Notes under the pieces: generated by a model
Told to the model about the DNA's origin: nothing
What the model saw: only the letters and a program-made list of their open reading frames with translations
Databases searched by the model: none
Made by a program: the position numbers and the translations under genes
Source: Candidatus Zixiibacteriota bacterium
GTDB taxonomy: Bacteria; Zixibacteria; MSB-5A5; GN15; FEB-12
Assembly: GCA_024278935.1 (NCBI GenBank)
Contig: JAJRSF010000034.1
Coordinates: forward strand, 1-60,930
Direction: 5' to 3'
DNA: 60,930 nt
Part shown: positions 46,116-54,555 of the stretch, in pieces
Position numbering within the stretch: the stretch's first letter is position 1
Layout of the letters: each line of letters opens with the position of its first letter

Positions 46116-47408
46116 TTAAAAATACAATCCTGTTGTGAATGCGAAGTTGGCACCTTTTGATGAGCCTCCGCTAAATGAATTCCCTGTGACAACTGCCATG
46201 TCCATATGGAAAGCTGAAAGATGTAACCCTGTACCAAATGACATTGATGTGTTTTTGTCTCCACCGGTACCAAAACCAAAACGTACAGGAATAAAACCGA
46301 GTTGATTGAACTCAACGCCTGTGGAAAGTCTAGGTTCTGTTGAAGCACCTGGTTTACTTGAAAAGCCTTGTTCCCATTCTAATGCCCAGAGTGTCTTGCC
46401 GGATATTTTAGCAAAACCAATATTAAGGGTTGATGGAAGAGAGCTTGAAAATGTTCCGATTGGAATTGTATAGTCGTCGGATGTTATATAGTCGTTGCCC
46501 ATGTTGTCAACGGTCATCGTATCAAAATTAAACAGATAGCCGACTTCTTCGTTGTTGTCTTCCCAGTTGATTGATGAGAAGAAATTTTTGATAGTAGCGC
46601 CGACTGTATAGTCTTTACTGATTTGTAAAGCTGTACCAAAGTCAACGGCATAACCTGTTCCGCCTTCAGACTTCTGGACAATAGCTCTTCCGGTTCCTTC
46701 GAAGCCTGTCGCAAAGGTGGCAACCATACCTTCAAGGTCGACTACTTTTTCATAGCCAAACCCTTTGATATATTTATAAGTGGCACCTATTGAAAGTAGA
46801 CGAGAACCTGAACTATACAACGCTTTACCAAATGAAATACCTGCAGTCGCATAGGCATACCCTTCTGAGTATGAACCTGTGATGTTAATTGTGTCAGCGT
46901 AGGTGTTTCCATTTAAGATTAGATCTAATATGTCTTTATTTAAATTGACATCAGCGATTGCAATACCTGATGTTGTGAAAGCAAATGAACCGAATGAAAG
47001 ACCGATTGCTGATGCTTCTGCTTCTAGTGAAAGTTTTAATCCTTCGTTCGGAACTTTGTTCAAAATAATTTCTTTATCTTCAGCAGATAAAAAAGTACCG
47101 TTGTATAGATTGTAATCATCTAACGTGAATGAATTGTTATTGATATTAGCGCCGACACCTGCGAACTCGATAGAAGTTCTTTGATGTGTCTTAAATGCTA
47201 GGTTTGCTGGGTTAAAACGTGCCGCATCAACACCTGTAGCAAGTGATGTGTATGCTGCGCCTAAGGCAATTGCTCTTGCCGATGCATTTCCTTGGGCGTA
47301 TGTTGTACTGTGTAAAACCAATAAGCTTAATAAAACTAACAAAGCTATCAGGATTGTTTTTCTATTCGCCGTTTCAAAGGCTATAGTTTTTGAATTATTC
47401 TTTTCCAT
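46116..47408 (-). CDS. PorV/PQ-like outer-membrane protein
   Basis: A 430-residue barrel protein. A signal peptide ends TYAQG; it is followed at once by ASARAIALGAAYTSLATGVDAARFNPANLA, the N-terminal signature of the PorV/UPF0164 family (given in part). Later strands such as FARFGFGTGGD-like IPVRFGFGTGGDK and the C-terminal GANFAFTTGLYF close the barrel. PorV-type proteins shuttle type IX secretion cargo. ATG 47408 is preceded by AAGGAG. It lies between a large lipoprotein and the M6 protease that carries a sorting domain. Confidence 0.82.
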   Translation of the reverse strand: MEKNNSKTIAFETANRKTILIALLVLLSLLVLHSTTYAQGNASARAIALGAAYTSLATGVDAARFNPANLAFKTHQRTSIEFAGVGANINNNSFTLDDYNLYNGTFLSAEDKEIILNKVPNEGLKLSLEAEASAIGLSFGSFAFTTSGIAIADVNLNKDILDLILNGNTYADTINITGSYSEGYAYATAGISFGKALYSSGSRLLSIGATYKYIKGFGYEKVVDLEGMVATFATGFEGTGRAIVQKSEGGTGYAVDFGTALQISKDYTVGATIKNFFSSINWEDNNEEVGYLFNFDTMTVDNMGNDYITSDDYTIPIGTFSSSLPSTLNIGFAKISGKTLWALEWEQGFSSKPGASTEPRLSTGVEFNQLGFIPVRFGFGTGGDKNTSMSFGTGLHLSAFHMDMAVVTGNSFSGGSSKGANFAFTTGLYF

Positions 47409-47418
47409 GACTATCTCC

Positions 47419-49479
47419 TTATAATTCCGTGTCGAATAAATATTCAACTTCAATGCGTCCCTGAATTGTAAAATAATCATCGCCTGTCAAAAGAACTCCG
47501 GCAGGGTTTGAACTATTTAAAATCAGAACCGGGCGAATGAAAAGTGTATCGCTATTAAGTATTTGTATATCTGCTGAGTCTAAAAATATTTCACCTTCGG
47601 TAACTTGAATTGCTGAAGTAATTCCGGTGAGAGGGTCAACCGGAGCAGGGGCAGCAAAAAATGTGTCGATGACAAGTTCTGGTGATGTATACAAAGCTGC
47701 GGAATCTGAACCGAGCATGACAACTGCTGCGATGCCTAATGGAAGATGACTTGTGATGGTATAAACAAATCGTGCTTCGGTAACATGGTCAGTGATCTGT
47801 ACCATGTCAGCTGAATCAAGTGTCTGACGTTCTATATCTATGTCAGCTATTTCAGCATTGTCTACGCGAACATGAAGCGGGGCGTAAATACTAAACGATG
47901 CAAAAATTGAATCGGAAACATTGATAGTATGAGAAGCACCATCACCAAATGAAATCGAACCACCGACAGTGATTGAATCAGGAATCGGATTAAGAAAATC
48001 AGCAACATTGTTGTTGGTGATTGTCGTTAATTCTCTGATAGCGTTTCCACGTGGTGCGATAGTTCCAAGAATCTCTAAAACTTTGCCGTTGGTAGCTGTT
48101 AAAGTACAGGCTAAGTTACCGGGCAGGTCAACACCATTTTCAATGTTTAATGAAAGCACTGCCGTTACAAAAGAAATTTCGTTGAAACCATCTGGAGCGG
48201 CAAGCTCTTGAGTGATGTTTGCAAAACTTGTTGAGTTGTCGGGGATGATTCCCGAAATTGAACTAAATGTTAAGTTCCCGATAGATGCTGATACTGTGAA
48301 TGAATCTGTTTCACTGACAGCAATCTGATTGACACCAGAACCGGGGAGTCCGACAAGTAAGTCGATTTGTATAGTGTCATTTATAGGTACTAAATTGTAG
48401 TTGGCTAAGTCTCTGTTGATGTCAATAGTTTGACCACCTAATATCTGTTGGTTTATTGTCAATGCTGTTCCTGATAATTGCAGTGATGGGATAGTCAGGT
48501 TGACAGTTGCATCGAGATTAGAATTGTTGGTCACACTTAAAATTATATCTCCACTACTGAGCTGAGCCGAATCAATCTGTTCGCCCGGATCAAGTGTCAG
48601 CCCGATTTTTTCAGATAGAACTATATCAGGTAAGGCAGGTATTTGTGCCACAGCTTGTGAGACTGTTATAGATGAACTGAAGACTGCGTTGGTTTCAATT
48701 GTGCGGGTTGAGATACTTTGCACGACACCACCCGGTGTAAATGCGGCGAGATCAACACGTAAATAATTTGAAATAGTTCGACCATCCAAAACTAAAGGAT
48801 GTTCGTATGTTGAACCAGATGTAATCGACTGTACGATTGTATCAAGCTGAATGACAGCTCCTGCTTGACGGTCGTAGAGTTGGATCAATAATGTATCAAG
48901 AGTTAGTCCAAGATTATTAAAAACAGTTATATCTATTTGACCTGTTGCTATATCTGCCGATGTAAATTCCTGTATTTCCGGAAGGTTATTAAAAACTGAA
49001 AACATTATAGGGATTACAAGAGCTGAATCACCGGGTAGGGAAGCAGCTAATCCTGCGATTGAACTTAAGCTCACCGCAAATGGTGTGAAGCTCGGAGGCG
49101 TGATTTCTATACTTCCTAGGATTTGCGTTTGACTATAAGCTATATCAGGAGTCGCAAGTTGGCTGGCGTCGATGCCGATAGGATCAATTGTTTCGGTAAC
49201 AGAAAATGAAACGTTACCTAATGAATCAATTCCTAATTCATCTTGTCCAATCTTGTCGACTAATTCATCCATTTGGTAAGTACGATTTATTACCGGGACT
49301 GCAAATGTGGTATTCCATGTTGGGGCTTCAGGCGATTTAACCGTGCATTGTGCTAAGGTTAAAAAGATTGTGATAATGAGTAATCCGAGTATAGATCTGG
49401 TTGCATATTTAAATAAAAATGTGTCCCAAAAATTAACCGATTGTTTCTTGAGGCTAATACCCGCGTTTCTTCTTGACAT
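47419..49479 (-). CDS. Large lipoprotein, beta-rich, unknown function
   Basis: A 686-residue protein with a long n-region and a lipobox TLAQC (Cys45), then SPEAPTWNTTFAVPVINRTYQMDEL. The rest is repetitive beta-sandwich-like sequence with many Ile/Val/Thr and Asp-Ser-Ala turns, and no recognisable catalytic motif. It is the first gene of a three-gene cluster with a PorV-like protein and an M6 protease. ATG 49479 is chosen because AAGGAGG lies five bases upstream; the GTG at 49485 does not fit that spacing. A surface or secretion accessory role is likely (inference). Confidence 0.6.
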   Translation of the reverse strand: MSRRNAGISLKKQSVNFWDTFLFKYATRSILGLLIITIFLTLAQCTVKSPEAPTWNTTFAVPVINRTYQMDELVDKIGQDELGIDSLGNVSFSVTETIDPIGIDASQLATPDIAYSQTQILGSIEITPPSFTPFAVSLSSIAGLAASLPGDSALVIPIMFSVFNNLPEIQEFTSADIATGQIDITVFNNLGLTLDTLLIQLYDRQAGAVIQLDTIVQSITSGSTYEHPLVLDGRTISNYLRVDLAAFTPGGVVQSISTRTIETNAVFSSSITVSQAVAQIPALPDIVLSEKIGLTLDPGEQIDSAQLSSGDIILSVTNNSNLDATVNLTIPSLQLSGTALTINQQILGGQTIDINRDLANYNLVPINDTIQIDLLVGLPGSGVNQIAVSETDSFTVSASIGNLTFSSISGIIPDNSTSFANITQELAAPDGFNEISFVTAVLSLNIENGVDLPGNLACTLTATNGKVLEILGTIAPRGNAIRELTTITNNNVADFLNPIPDSITVGGSISFGDGASHTINVSDSIFASFSIYAPLHVRVDNAEIADIDIERQTLDSADMVQITDHVTEARFVYTITSHLPLGIAAVVMLGSDSAALYTSPELVIDTFFAAPAPVDPLTGITSAIQVTEGEIFLDSADIQILNSDTLFIRPVLILNSSNPAGVLLTGDDYFTIQGRIEVEYLFDTEL

Positions 49480-49657
49480 TTCCACCTCCTTGTAAGGGTG
49501 TTTCTATTTCTTCGTTATCACATTAAGCAAGGGGCGTGCCAATCGGTTTTGTCGCACGTAACCTGTTGTCAAACAGAGAGTAGCGATGCTATGGGGTAGG
49601 CGGTGTTAACTTTAAAAATGTAGGAATATTTTGAATATATAGGATTGCTCCCATACT

Positions 49658-49686
49658 TTGACATGTTTCTTTTAATTTTGTATATT
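49658..49686 (+). promoter_or_regulatory. Promoter of the WYL regulator gene
   Basis: TTGACA (49658-49663) and TATATT (49681-49686) with exactly 17 bp between, 38 bp before the ATG. Confidence 0.75.
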
Positions 49687-49723
49687 AAAATCCAATCTTA
49701 TAAAAAGAAGGGTCTCTTTTAGT

Positions 49724-50680
49724 ATGAACAAGTATGATAGAATGCTTTTTATCTTGAATCTACTCAGGACTCGTAAAAATATGAATGCCGATAAACTCGC
49801 CGAAGAGTGCGGTGTTACAGAACGGTCGATTTACCGAGATATTATTTCGCTCTCTGAAATGAATATCCCAATCTACTATGACAATGGCTACAAACTTGCC
49901 TCTGATAATTTTTTGCCACCGCTGAACTTTTCAATCGAAGAATACCAACTGCTAAAAACTGCTCTTGAATCCAGCCCGCTTTTAAAAACAGATAAATATC
50001 AGGAAGTGTACAGAACGCTTCTTCCTAAAATTGAAAATTGTCTCTCAGACCAAGTACAAAAAGAAAAAAGATACGCTCCCAAGACTACCCGAATTGATAT
50101 TAATGATTCATCCGAAGATGACAGTTCGGTGCAGTTTTATGGACTCATTGAAAAAGCAATTTCATTACAACAGGCTATAAAACTAAAATATAAATCTATC
50201 AAATCGGGCGAGACTGAAAGAACTGTTGAGCCTTATTTCATAATTTTCCGAGGCTCCGCATTTTATTTTGTCGGGTTGTGCCATCGGAAAAATGAATATC
50301 GAACTTTTCGAATGGACAGAATTATTGATGTCACTCTCACCGATTCAGACTTTATCAAGTCAGATGAGATAACCGCTGAATCATATTTCGATGGAAGCTG
50401 GTCGATTTTTTCTGGCGACCCAATCGATGTTGTTGCACTTTTTAGGGGAGAAGCTGCCCGAGTTGTCCTTGCATCGACGCATCATCATGATGAAAAAATC
50501 GAACAGCTTGAAAATGATATTGTCAAATATTCAGTTACAACCAAAGGAATTGAAGAAATTCAGCGTTGGCTTATCGGTTTTGGAGAACAGGTGGAAGTTG
50601 TAGCTCCGCAAGAGCTTAAAGAATCTCTGGCATCTATCGGGCAATATTTTATGTCAAAATATAATCAAAAATCGGACTAA
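49724..50680 (+). CDS. WYL-domain helix-turn-helix transcriptional regulator
   Basis: A 318-residue regulator. N-terminal HTH_11-type helix-turn-helix (NADKLAEECGVTERSIYRDII) is followed by the linker FLPPLNFSIEEY, and by a WYL ligand-binding domain from about 140 (AIKLKYKSIKSGETERTVEPYFIIF, split here for length), plus a C-terminal WCX region (SWSIFSGDPIDVVALFRGEAA). WYL regulators sense nucleotides or other small ligands. It is 151 bp upstream of the shell protein gene, which has its own promoter, so local control of the microcompartment locus is plausible. It lies on the same strand. Confidence 0.9.
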   Translation: MNKYDRMLFILNLLRTRKNMNADKLAEECGVTERSIYRDIISLSEMNIPIYYDNGYKLASDNFLPPLNFSIEEYQLLKTALESSPLLKTDKYQEVYRTLLPKIENCLSDQVQKEKRYAPKTTRIDINDSSEDDSSVQFYGLIEKAISLQQAIKLKYKSIKSGETERTVEPYFIIFRGSAFYFVGLCHRKNEYRTFRMDRIIDVTLTDSDFIKSDEITAESYFDGSWSIFSGDPIDVVALFRGEAARVVLASTHHHDEKIEQLENDIVKYSVTTKGIEEIQRWLIGFGEQVEVVAPQELKESLASIGQYFMSKYNQKSD

Positions 50681-50758
50681 AAAAACGACTTCTTCTAATC
50701 TGTTGTAAGGCAACTCGTTTCGTGTTGTTTAAAAATCTAAAAAAAGTTACTTTTTTAT

Positions 50759-50788
50759 TTGACAAGTAGTTACAAATATGACTATAAT
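50759..50788 (+). promoter_or_regulatory. Strong promoter of the microcompartment shell gene
   Basis: Perfect TTGACA (50759-50764) and TATAAT (50783-50788) with 18 bp between, 43 bp before the ATG. The start of its spacer resembles that of the promoter at 56698. Confidence 0.85.
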
Positions 50789-50831
50789 GAAGTGTTAATT
50801 ATGATAATTATGCTTTATTTAGGAGATAATA

Positions 50832-51119
50832 ATGGAATCATTAGGAATGATCGAAACCAAAGGTCTGGTTGCTTTAATTGAAGCGTCCGATGCAATGGTT
50901 AAAGCGGCTAAAGTACAATTGGTCGGATATGAAAAAATTGGTGGTGGCTATGTGACCGCTATAGTACGTGGCGATGTTGCCGCATGTAAAGCTGCGGTCG
51001 ATGCTGGTGCTGCTGCTGCTCAAAAAATTGGTGAATTGGTAACTGTTCATGTTATCCCACGTCCTCATTCTAATGTTCATGAAGTTTTCCCTACAGGTCT
51101 CGGCGAAGACGACCAATAG
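50832..51119 (+). CDS. Bacterial microcompartment hexameric shell protein (BMC-H)
   Basis: A 95-residue single-domain BMC protein of the PduA/EutM/CcmK type: [41 protein letters not shown] and [13 protein letters not shown] are the diagnostic segments (the first given in part). It self-assembles into hexagonal tiles that build a protein shell. It has a consensus promoter, and a terminator separates it from the aldehyde dehydrogenase gene. No pentamer (BMC-P) or trimer (BMC-T) shell gene lies in this window, so either the rest is elsewhere or the compartment is minimal. Confidence 0.95.
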   Translation: MESLGMIETKGLVALIEASDAMVKAAKVQLVGYEKIGGGYVTAIVRGDVAACKAAVDAGAAAAQKIGELVTVHVIPRPHSNVHEVFPTGLGEDDQ

Positions 51120-51135
51120 ATAATTTCACAATCTT

Positions 51136-51170
51136 TAGAGTTTGCTTATAGGGCAAACTCTATTTTTTTA
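51136..51170 (+). terminator. Terminator or attenuator between shell and dehydrogenase genes
   Basis: TAGAGTTTGC (51136-51145) pairs with GCAAACTCTA (51153-51162) and is followed by seven T. It lies 17 bp past the shell gene and 12 bp before the dehydrogenase start. Partial readthrough here would set the shell-to-enzyme ratio. Confidence 0.85.
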
Positions 51171-51181
51171 TAGGTAACATT

Positions 51182-52507
51182 ATGGCTGACAATAAACAAA
51201 ATGTTGAAAATATTGTTAATCTTGTTTTAGAACAGATCAACAATGGCAAAATAAATTCTGTTCATTCACCTCTGGCAGAAGCTCCATCATCAAAACTAGA
51301 CGTACCATTCACAAACAGACCTAACCGTATGACTCTCGGTGAAAGAGATGTGAGCGGAGATGGGTCTATCTGTTGTTTTAACTCTCTTGATGATGCTATC
51401 ATGTCCGCCAAATATGCCCAACGGAAATTATTAGACATCTCTTTAGAAATACGCAAAGAGATAATCGGTAATATCAGAAAACGTGCTTTAGAAAATGCTG
51501 AACGTCTTGGTAAGATGGCAGTGACTGAAACCGGTCTTGGAAAAATGCCTGACAAAATGAACAAGATTATTTTGCAAGCGAAGAAAACTCCGGGTGTTGA
51601 AGATATCCAACCGCATGCGTTCTCCGGTGACCGAGGACTTACTTTAGTCGAGCAAGCACCATGGGGCGTTGTCGGAATTATCACACCATCGACAAACCCA
51701 CCATCGACTGTACTGAACAATTCTATTTCGTGCATTGCTGCCGGAAATGCTGTTGTCTTTAATCCGCACCCTGCCGCAAAAAATGTTTCGGCTGAAATGG
51801 CACAACTTATTCATGATGCTGTTGTCGAAGCAGGCGGTCCTGAAAATCTGGTTACATGTATGGCATCACCGACTATCGAATCTGCCCAAGCTCTTATGAG
51901 TCATAAACAGATTGACTTAATCTTAGTAACAGGTGGGGGAGCGGTTGTCAAAACTGCGATGCAATCTGGTACTCGTGCGATTTGTGCAGGACCGGGAAAT
52001 CCTCCGGTTGTTGTTGATGACACCGCCGTGCTCTCACAAGCAGGGCGTGATATAGTATTGGGTGCATCGTTTGATAACAATGTCCTTTGTACTGATGAAA
52101 AAGAAATTTTCGTTGTTGATAAAGTCGCCCATAAATTGAAACATGAAATGGTTGCCAATGGTGCTTTCGAACTTGAGGGTATCCATATAGATAAACTGAT
52201 GAAAATCCTTATCGAGTCTGACCCGAACCCAGGCGGCTATCGTCATGTGAAAATCAATCGCAATTTTGTCGGCAAGTCGGCGGAAGAAATTTTGAAACAG
52301 ATTGATGTTGTCCCACCTCCGGGAACGAAGATGGTATTCTTTGAATCAGCATGGGATCATCCGATGGTCATGGCGGAACAGCTTATGCCGGTGATTCCGA
52401 TGGTGCGATGTAAGACGGTTGAAGAAGCGATGGAAAAAGCGGTCATAGTCGAACATCAGTTTAAACATACATTTGTAATGCACTCAACTTCGATTGTCAA
52501 TCTTTAA
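51182..52507 (+). CDS. Catalytic portion of the PduP-like dehydrogenase
   Basis: A 441-residue product with both nucleotide and catalytic domains but missing the conserved C-terminal segment that in related enzymes completes the oligomerisation and active-site region. Its start is a conventional ATG 6 bases after a GGTAACATT sequence. Confidence 0.78.
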   Translation: MADNKQNVENIVNLVLEQINNGKINSVHSPLAEAPSSKLDVPFTNRPNRMTLGERDVSGDGSICCFNSLDDAIMSAKYAQRKLLDISLEIRKEIIGNIRKRALENAERLGKMAVTETGLGKMPDKMNKIILQAKKTPGVEDIQPHAFSGDRGLTLVEQAPWGVVGIITPSTNPPSTVLNNSISCIAAGNAVVFNPHPAAKNVSAEMAQLIHDAVVEAGGPENLVTCMASPTIESAQALMSHKQIDLILVTGGGAVVKTAMQSGTRAICAGPGNPPVVVDDTAVLSQAGRDIVLGASFDNNVLCTDEKEIFVVDKVAHKLKHEMVANGAFELEGIHIDKLMKILIESDPNPGGYRHVKINRNFVGKSAEEILKQIDVVPPPGTKMVFFESAWDHPMVMAEQLMPVIPMVRCKTVEEAMEKAVIVEHQFKHTFVMHSTSIVNL

Positions 52508-52510
52508 AAT

Positions 52511-52696
52511 ATGGCTCAACTCTGTCGAGCAAATATCTTTGTCAAAAATGGTTGTAACTTAGCTGGCCTCGGTTATGGTGGTGAGGGATATACGACCATG
52601 TCGATCGCAGGTACGACAGGGGAAGGGCTGACAAGAGCATCCACATTCACCCGCCCACGACGCTGTACGCTGGTAGATTACTTCCGAATAATTTAG
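52511..52696 (+). CDS. C-terminal remnant of the PduP-like dehydrogenase
   Basis: Sixty-one codons in the same frame as the dehydrogenase, beginning one codon after the TAA. The sequence (FVKNGCNLAGLGYGGEGYT in part) is strongly conserved in PduP and EutE, so selection has kept this stretch until recently or still does. Confidence 0.6.
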   Translation: MAQLCRANIFVKNGCNLAGLGYGGEGYTTMSIAGTTGEGLTRASTFTRPRRCTLVDYFRII

Positions 52697-52749
52697 ACTT
52701 TTTTCAAAAAGCAAGGGTTGTTGTGTTTAAGAAATTAAGGGATTAAATT

Positions 52750-53265
52750 TTGATTTTTAAACTAAAAGTCAATCTTACAAAATCAGAAATTACATCAAAT
52801 CTAAGACCTGTCTCAGAGCCCGATTCAAAATGGTTAATACCGTTTGTTTTTAATCTCTTCAGAAAAAGAACAAGGACTAATGCTGAAGCAGAATACTTAG
52901 GAACAGTTCAAGGAGATTATTTCCAGCTCAGAAGGTATACTCTCGATGAGAAAGATGTACCTTTAGCATCAAGGGTCGGTGTTTCAGGTTTTCTTTCAGA
53001 ACAGATGAATAGAACAGAAATTATATTTTGGGTAAGACCAATATTTGAAGTATTTTTGAATATTATATTTTTTGGAGTTATCTCTGTATTTGCCTTTATG
53101 AGATTAATTCCAAGTATCTTTAATAGTAATCAGCAAGTGTTTAGTATGAATATTGTCGCAATGTTTTTATCTCTTTGGATATATTTATTGTGGAATTATT
53201 TTAAATCATACCAAAACGAAAAAGCTCATTGGTATGCTGTTTTTGAAGAACATTTAGCTCAGTAG
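52750..53265 (+). CDS. Two-helix membrane protein, unknown function
   Basis: A 171-residue protein with a charged N-terminal half and two membrane helices at about 97-117 and 133-153. No family recognised. The start is TTG 52750, supported by AAGGGA seven bases upstream; no ATG precedes the conserved-looking region. Its TAG stop is provided by the first bases of a dispersed hairpin repeat (53262-53287), so the repeat insertion may have trimmed or set the C-terminus. Confidence 0.5.
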   Translation: MIFKLKVNLTKSEITSNLRPVSEPDSKWLIPFVFNLFRKRTRTNAEAEYLGTVQGDYFQLRRYTLDEKDVPLASRVGVSGFLSEQMNRTEIIFWVRPIFEVFLNIIFFGVISVFAFMRLIPSIFNSNQQVFSMNIVAMFLSLWIYLLWNYFKSYQNEKAHWYAVFEEHLAQ

Positions 53266-53287
53266 GTCAGGTCTTTCCGGGACATGA
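53262..53287. repeat. GTAGGTCAGGTC hairpin repeat overlapping a stop codon
   Basis: GTAGGTCAGGTCTTTCC then GGGACATGAC. It is a member of the window's GTAGGTCAGGTC family and supplies the TAG stop of the 52750 gene (53263-53265). Confidence 0.65.
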
Positions 53288-53291
53288 CAAT

Positions 53292-53771
53292 TCATTCTAA
53301 TTCGGTCAGCGGAATATAATCAGCAAGTTCAATTAATTGTTCTCTTGAAAAATAGCTTAATATTGGTTTGCTACCTTTATTTCTAAATAGTTCTATCCCA
53401 GCAAGGTCACCTGAAAAAGGAAGGCTTACCCAACGGTTTATTGGTTTTAAAAAATTAACATAATTAAATAGTGCTTCGCCATTGTCTGATATTCCACGAA
53501 TACCATACGGACCATTTATTTTCATGTGAGTACCTCGCACAAATGTCTCTCCAATTATTTCAGCATCCAATAAATGGTATTGATAATCAATATATTCAAC
53601 TTTAATTTTTAATGTTATTGGAGAGTCTACTTGAATCACATTTGATTCCCTATTAAACTCTTCTGTTAAATTATCTCTTTTAGGAAGTGTACAAATACAA
53701 CTAATTGTAAAGAATAAAACAAAAGCTAAAATAGCTGGTAAATCGATTCTTATTGATTGATTTTTATTCAA
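53292..53771 (-). CDS. Small lipoprotein-like protein
   Basis: A 159-residue product with a hydrophobic signal (about 11-24) ending FTISC, so Cys25 may be lipidated. The remainder contains beta-rich segments (ITLKIKVEYIDYQYHL, GTHMKINGPYGIRG) and a C-terminal helix (REQLIELADYIPL). No family recognised. GGAGGAATG precedes the ATG. Convergent with the 52750 gene. Confidence 0.5.
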   Translation of the reverse strand: MNKNQSIRIDLPAILAFVLFFTISCICTLPKRDNLTEEFNRESNVIQVDSPITLKIKVEYIDYQYHLLDAEIIGETFVRGTHMKINGPYGIRGISDNGEALFNYVNFLKPINRWVSLPFSGDLAGIELFRNKGSKPILSYFSREQLIELADYIPLTELE

Positions 53772-53856
53772 AACATTCCTCCATAAAAAATATCAAACTT
53801 TCATTGCTAACTATTATATACCTATAGTATTGAAAAGTTCAATGTTTTTCTTTGTC

Positions 53857-54348
53857 CTACTTCTTCACGCAATCAATGACAACTATTTCGTAATCATCGT
53901 CGCTGTGTTCGACGAAGACGGTGATCTGTAGTTTATTATCACCGACTCGTTCATAAGTTAAGCCTGAGAATTTCAAAAAGTTTTCTTTGACAGATTTAAA
54001 CGGGAAATTGACGACTTTATCTTTTTCTTCCCATCCGGTCATATCAGCATTAAAATGTTTCAGATTCAAATTGTAACCATTTTCGGCCTTGTCAATAATC
54101 ATCAGTTCGTAGAAAACAACTTTGCCGTCGACAATCAATTTAAAAGTACCACACATCGAACCGGCTGTCATCGGCTGCCAATCTTCTTCACATATTCCAC
54201 CACACGCTTCACCTTCCCAATGCCCGACAAGCCATGCGAGGTCGTTACCTGATTTCGTTTCAGTCGAATCCATTTGAGCAACTCCAATCTGTGATGTGAA
54301 CAGGATAAATAGTAAATTTAAGAATAGATTTCGTATGAGTTTGTGCAT
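53857..54348 (-). CDS. DUF6265-like exported protein
   Basis: A 163-residue protein with a signal peptide (about 6-24, ending GVAQ) and a lipocalin-like beta domain: LAWLVGHWEGEACGG, MTAGSMCGTFKLIVDGKVVFYELM and LKHFNADMTGWEEKD (segments given in part). This WLxGxW...KHF...GWEEKD layout is that of the DUF6265 family, whose function is unknown. Four cysteines could form disulfides. It is monocistronic. Confidence 0.75.
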   Translation of the reverse strand: MHKLIRNLFLNLLFILFTSQIGVAQMDSTETKSGNDLAWLVGHWEGEACGGICEEDWQPMTAGSMCGTFKLIVDGKVVFYELMIIDKAENGYNLNLKHFNADMTGWEEKDKVVNFPFKSVKENFLKFSGLTYERVGDNKLQITVFVEHSDDDYEIVVIDCVKK

Positions 54349-54555
54349 GATTTGATTCCTCTATTGAAGTTTTTAGCTTACTCATAATATAGGACTTCCT
54401 ATATCTTCAAACAATAACAAATCATACTAGACTTACAAGATGCATATTCTCTTGAATTTGTTCATTGACATAATTCAGTCTGGTTGGTATGTTCGGTTGT
54501 TTTGTTAGATGTGAATTTCAGATGAATTTGAATTTCTAGTTTTAAGGGAAATAGT

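Larger units (their letters stand above)
51182..52696 (+). pseudogene. CoA-acylating aldehyde dehydrogenase (PduP/EutE-like) with an in-frame TAA
   Basis: Oxidises an aldehyde to acyl-CoA with NAD inside microcompartments. The 505-codon frame starts with an amphipathic segment (ENIVNLVLEQINNGKI) of the encapsulation-peptide type, then the ALDH fold with PWGVVGIITPSTNPPST, GNAVVFNPHPAAK and the catalytic Cys in SFDNNVLCTDEKE. A TAA at 52505-52507 follows MHSTSIVNL; the same frame continues NMAQLCRANIFVKNG, GYGGEGYTTMSIAGTTGEGL and FTRPRRCTL, which is the usual C-terminal end of PduP/EutE. No ribosome site precedes the ATG at 52511. Separated from the shell gene by a terminator. Confidence 0.8.
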
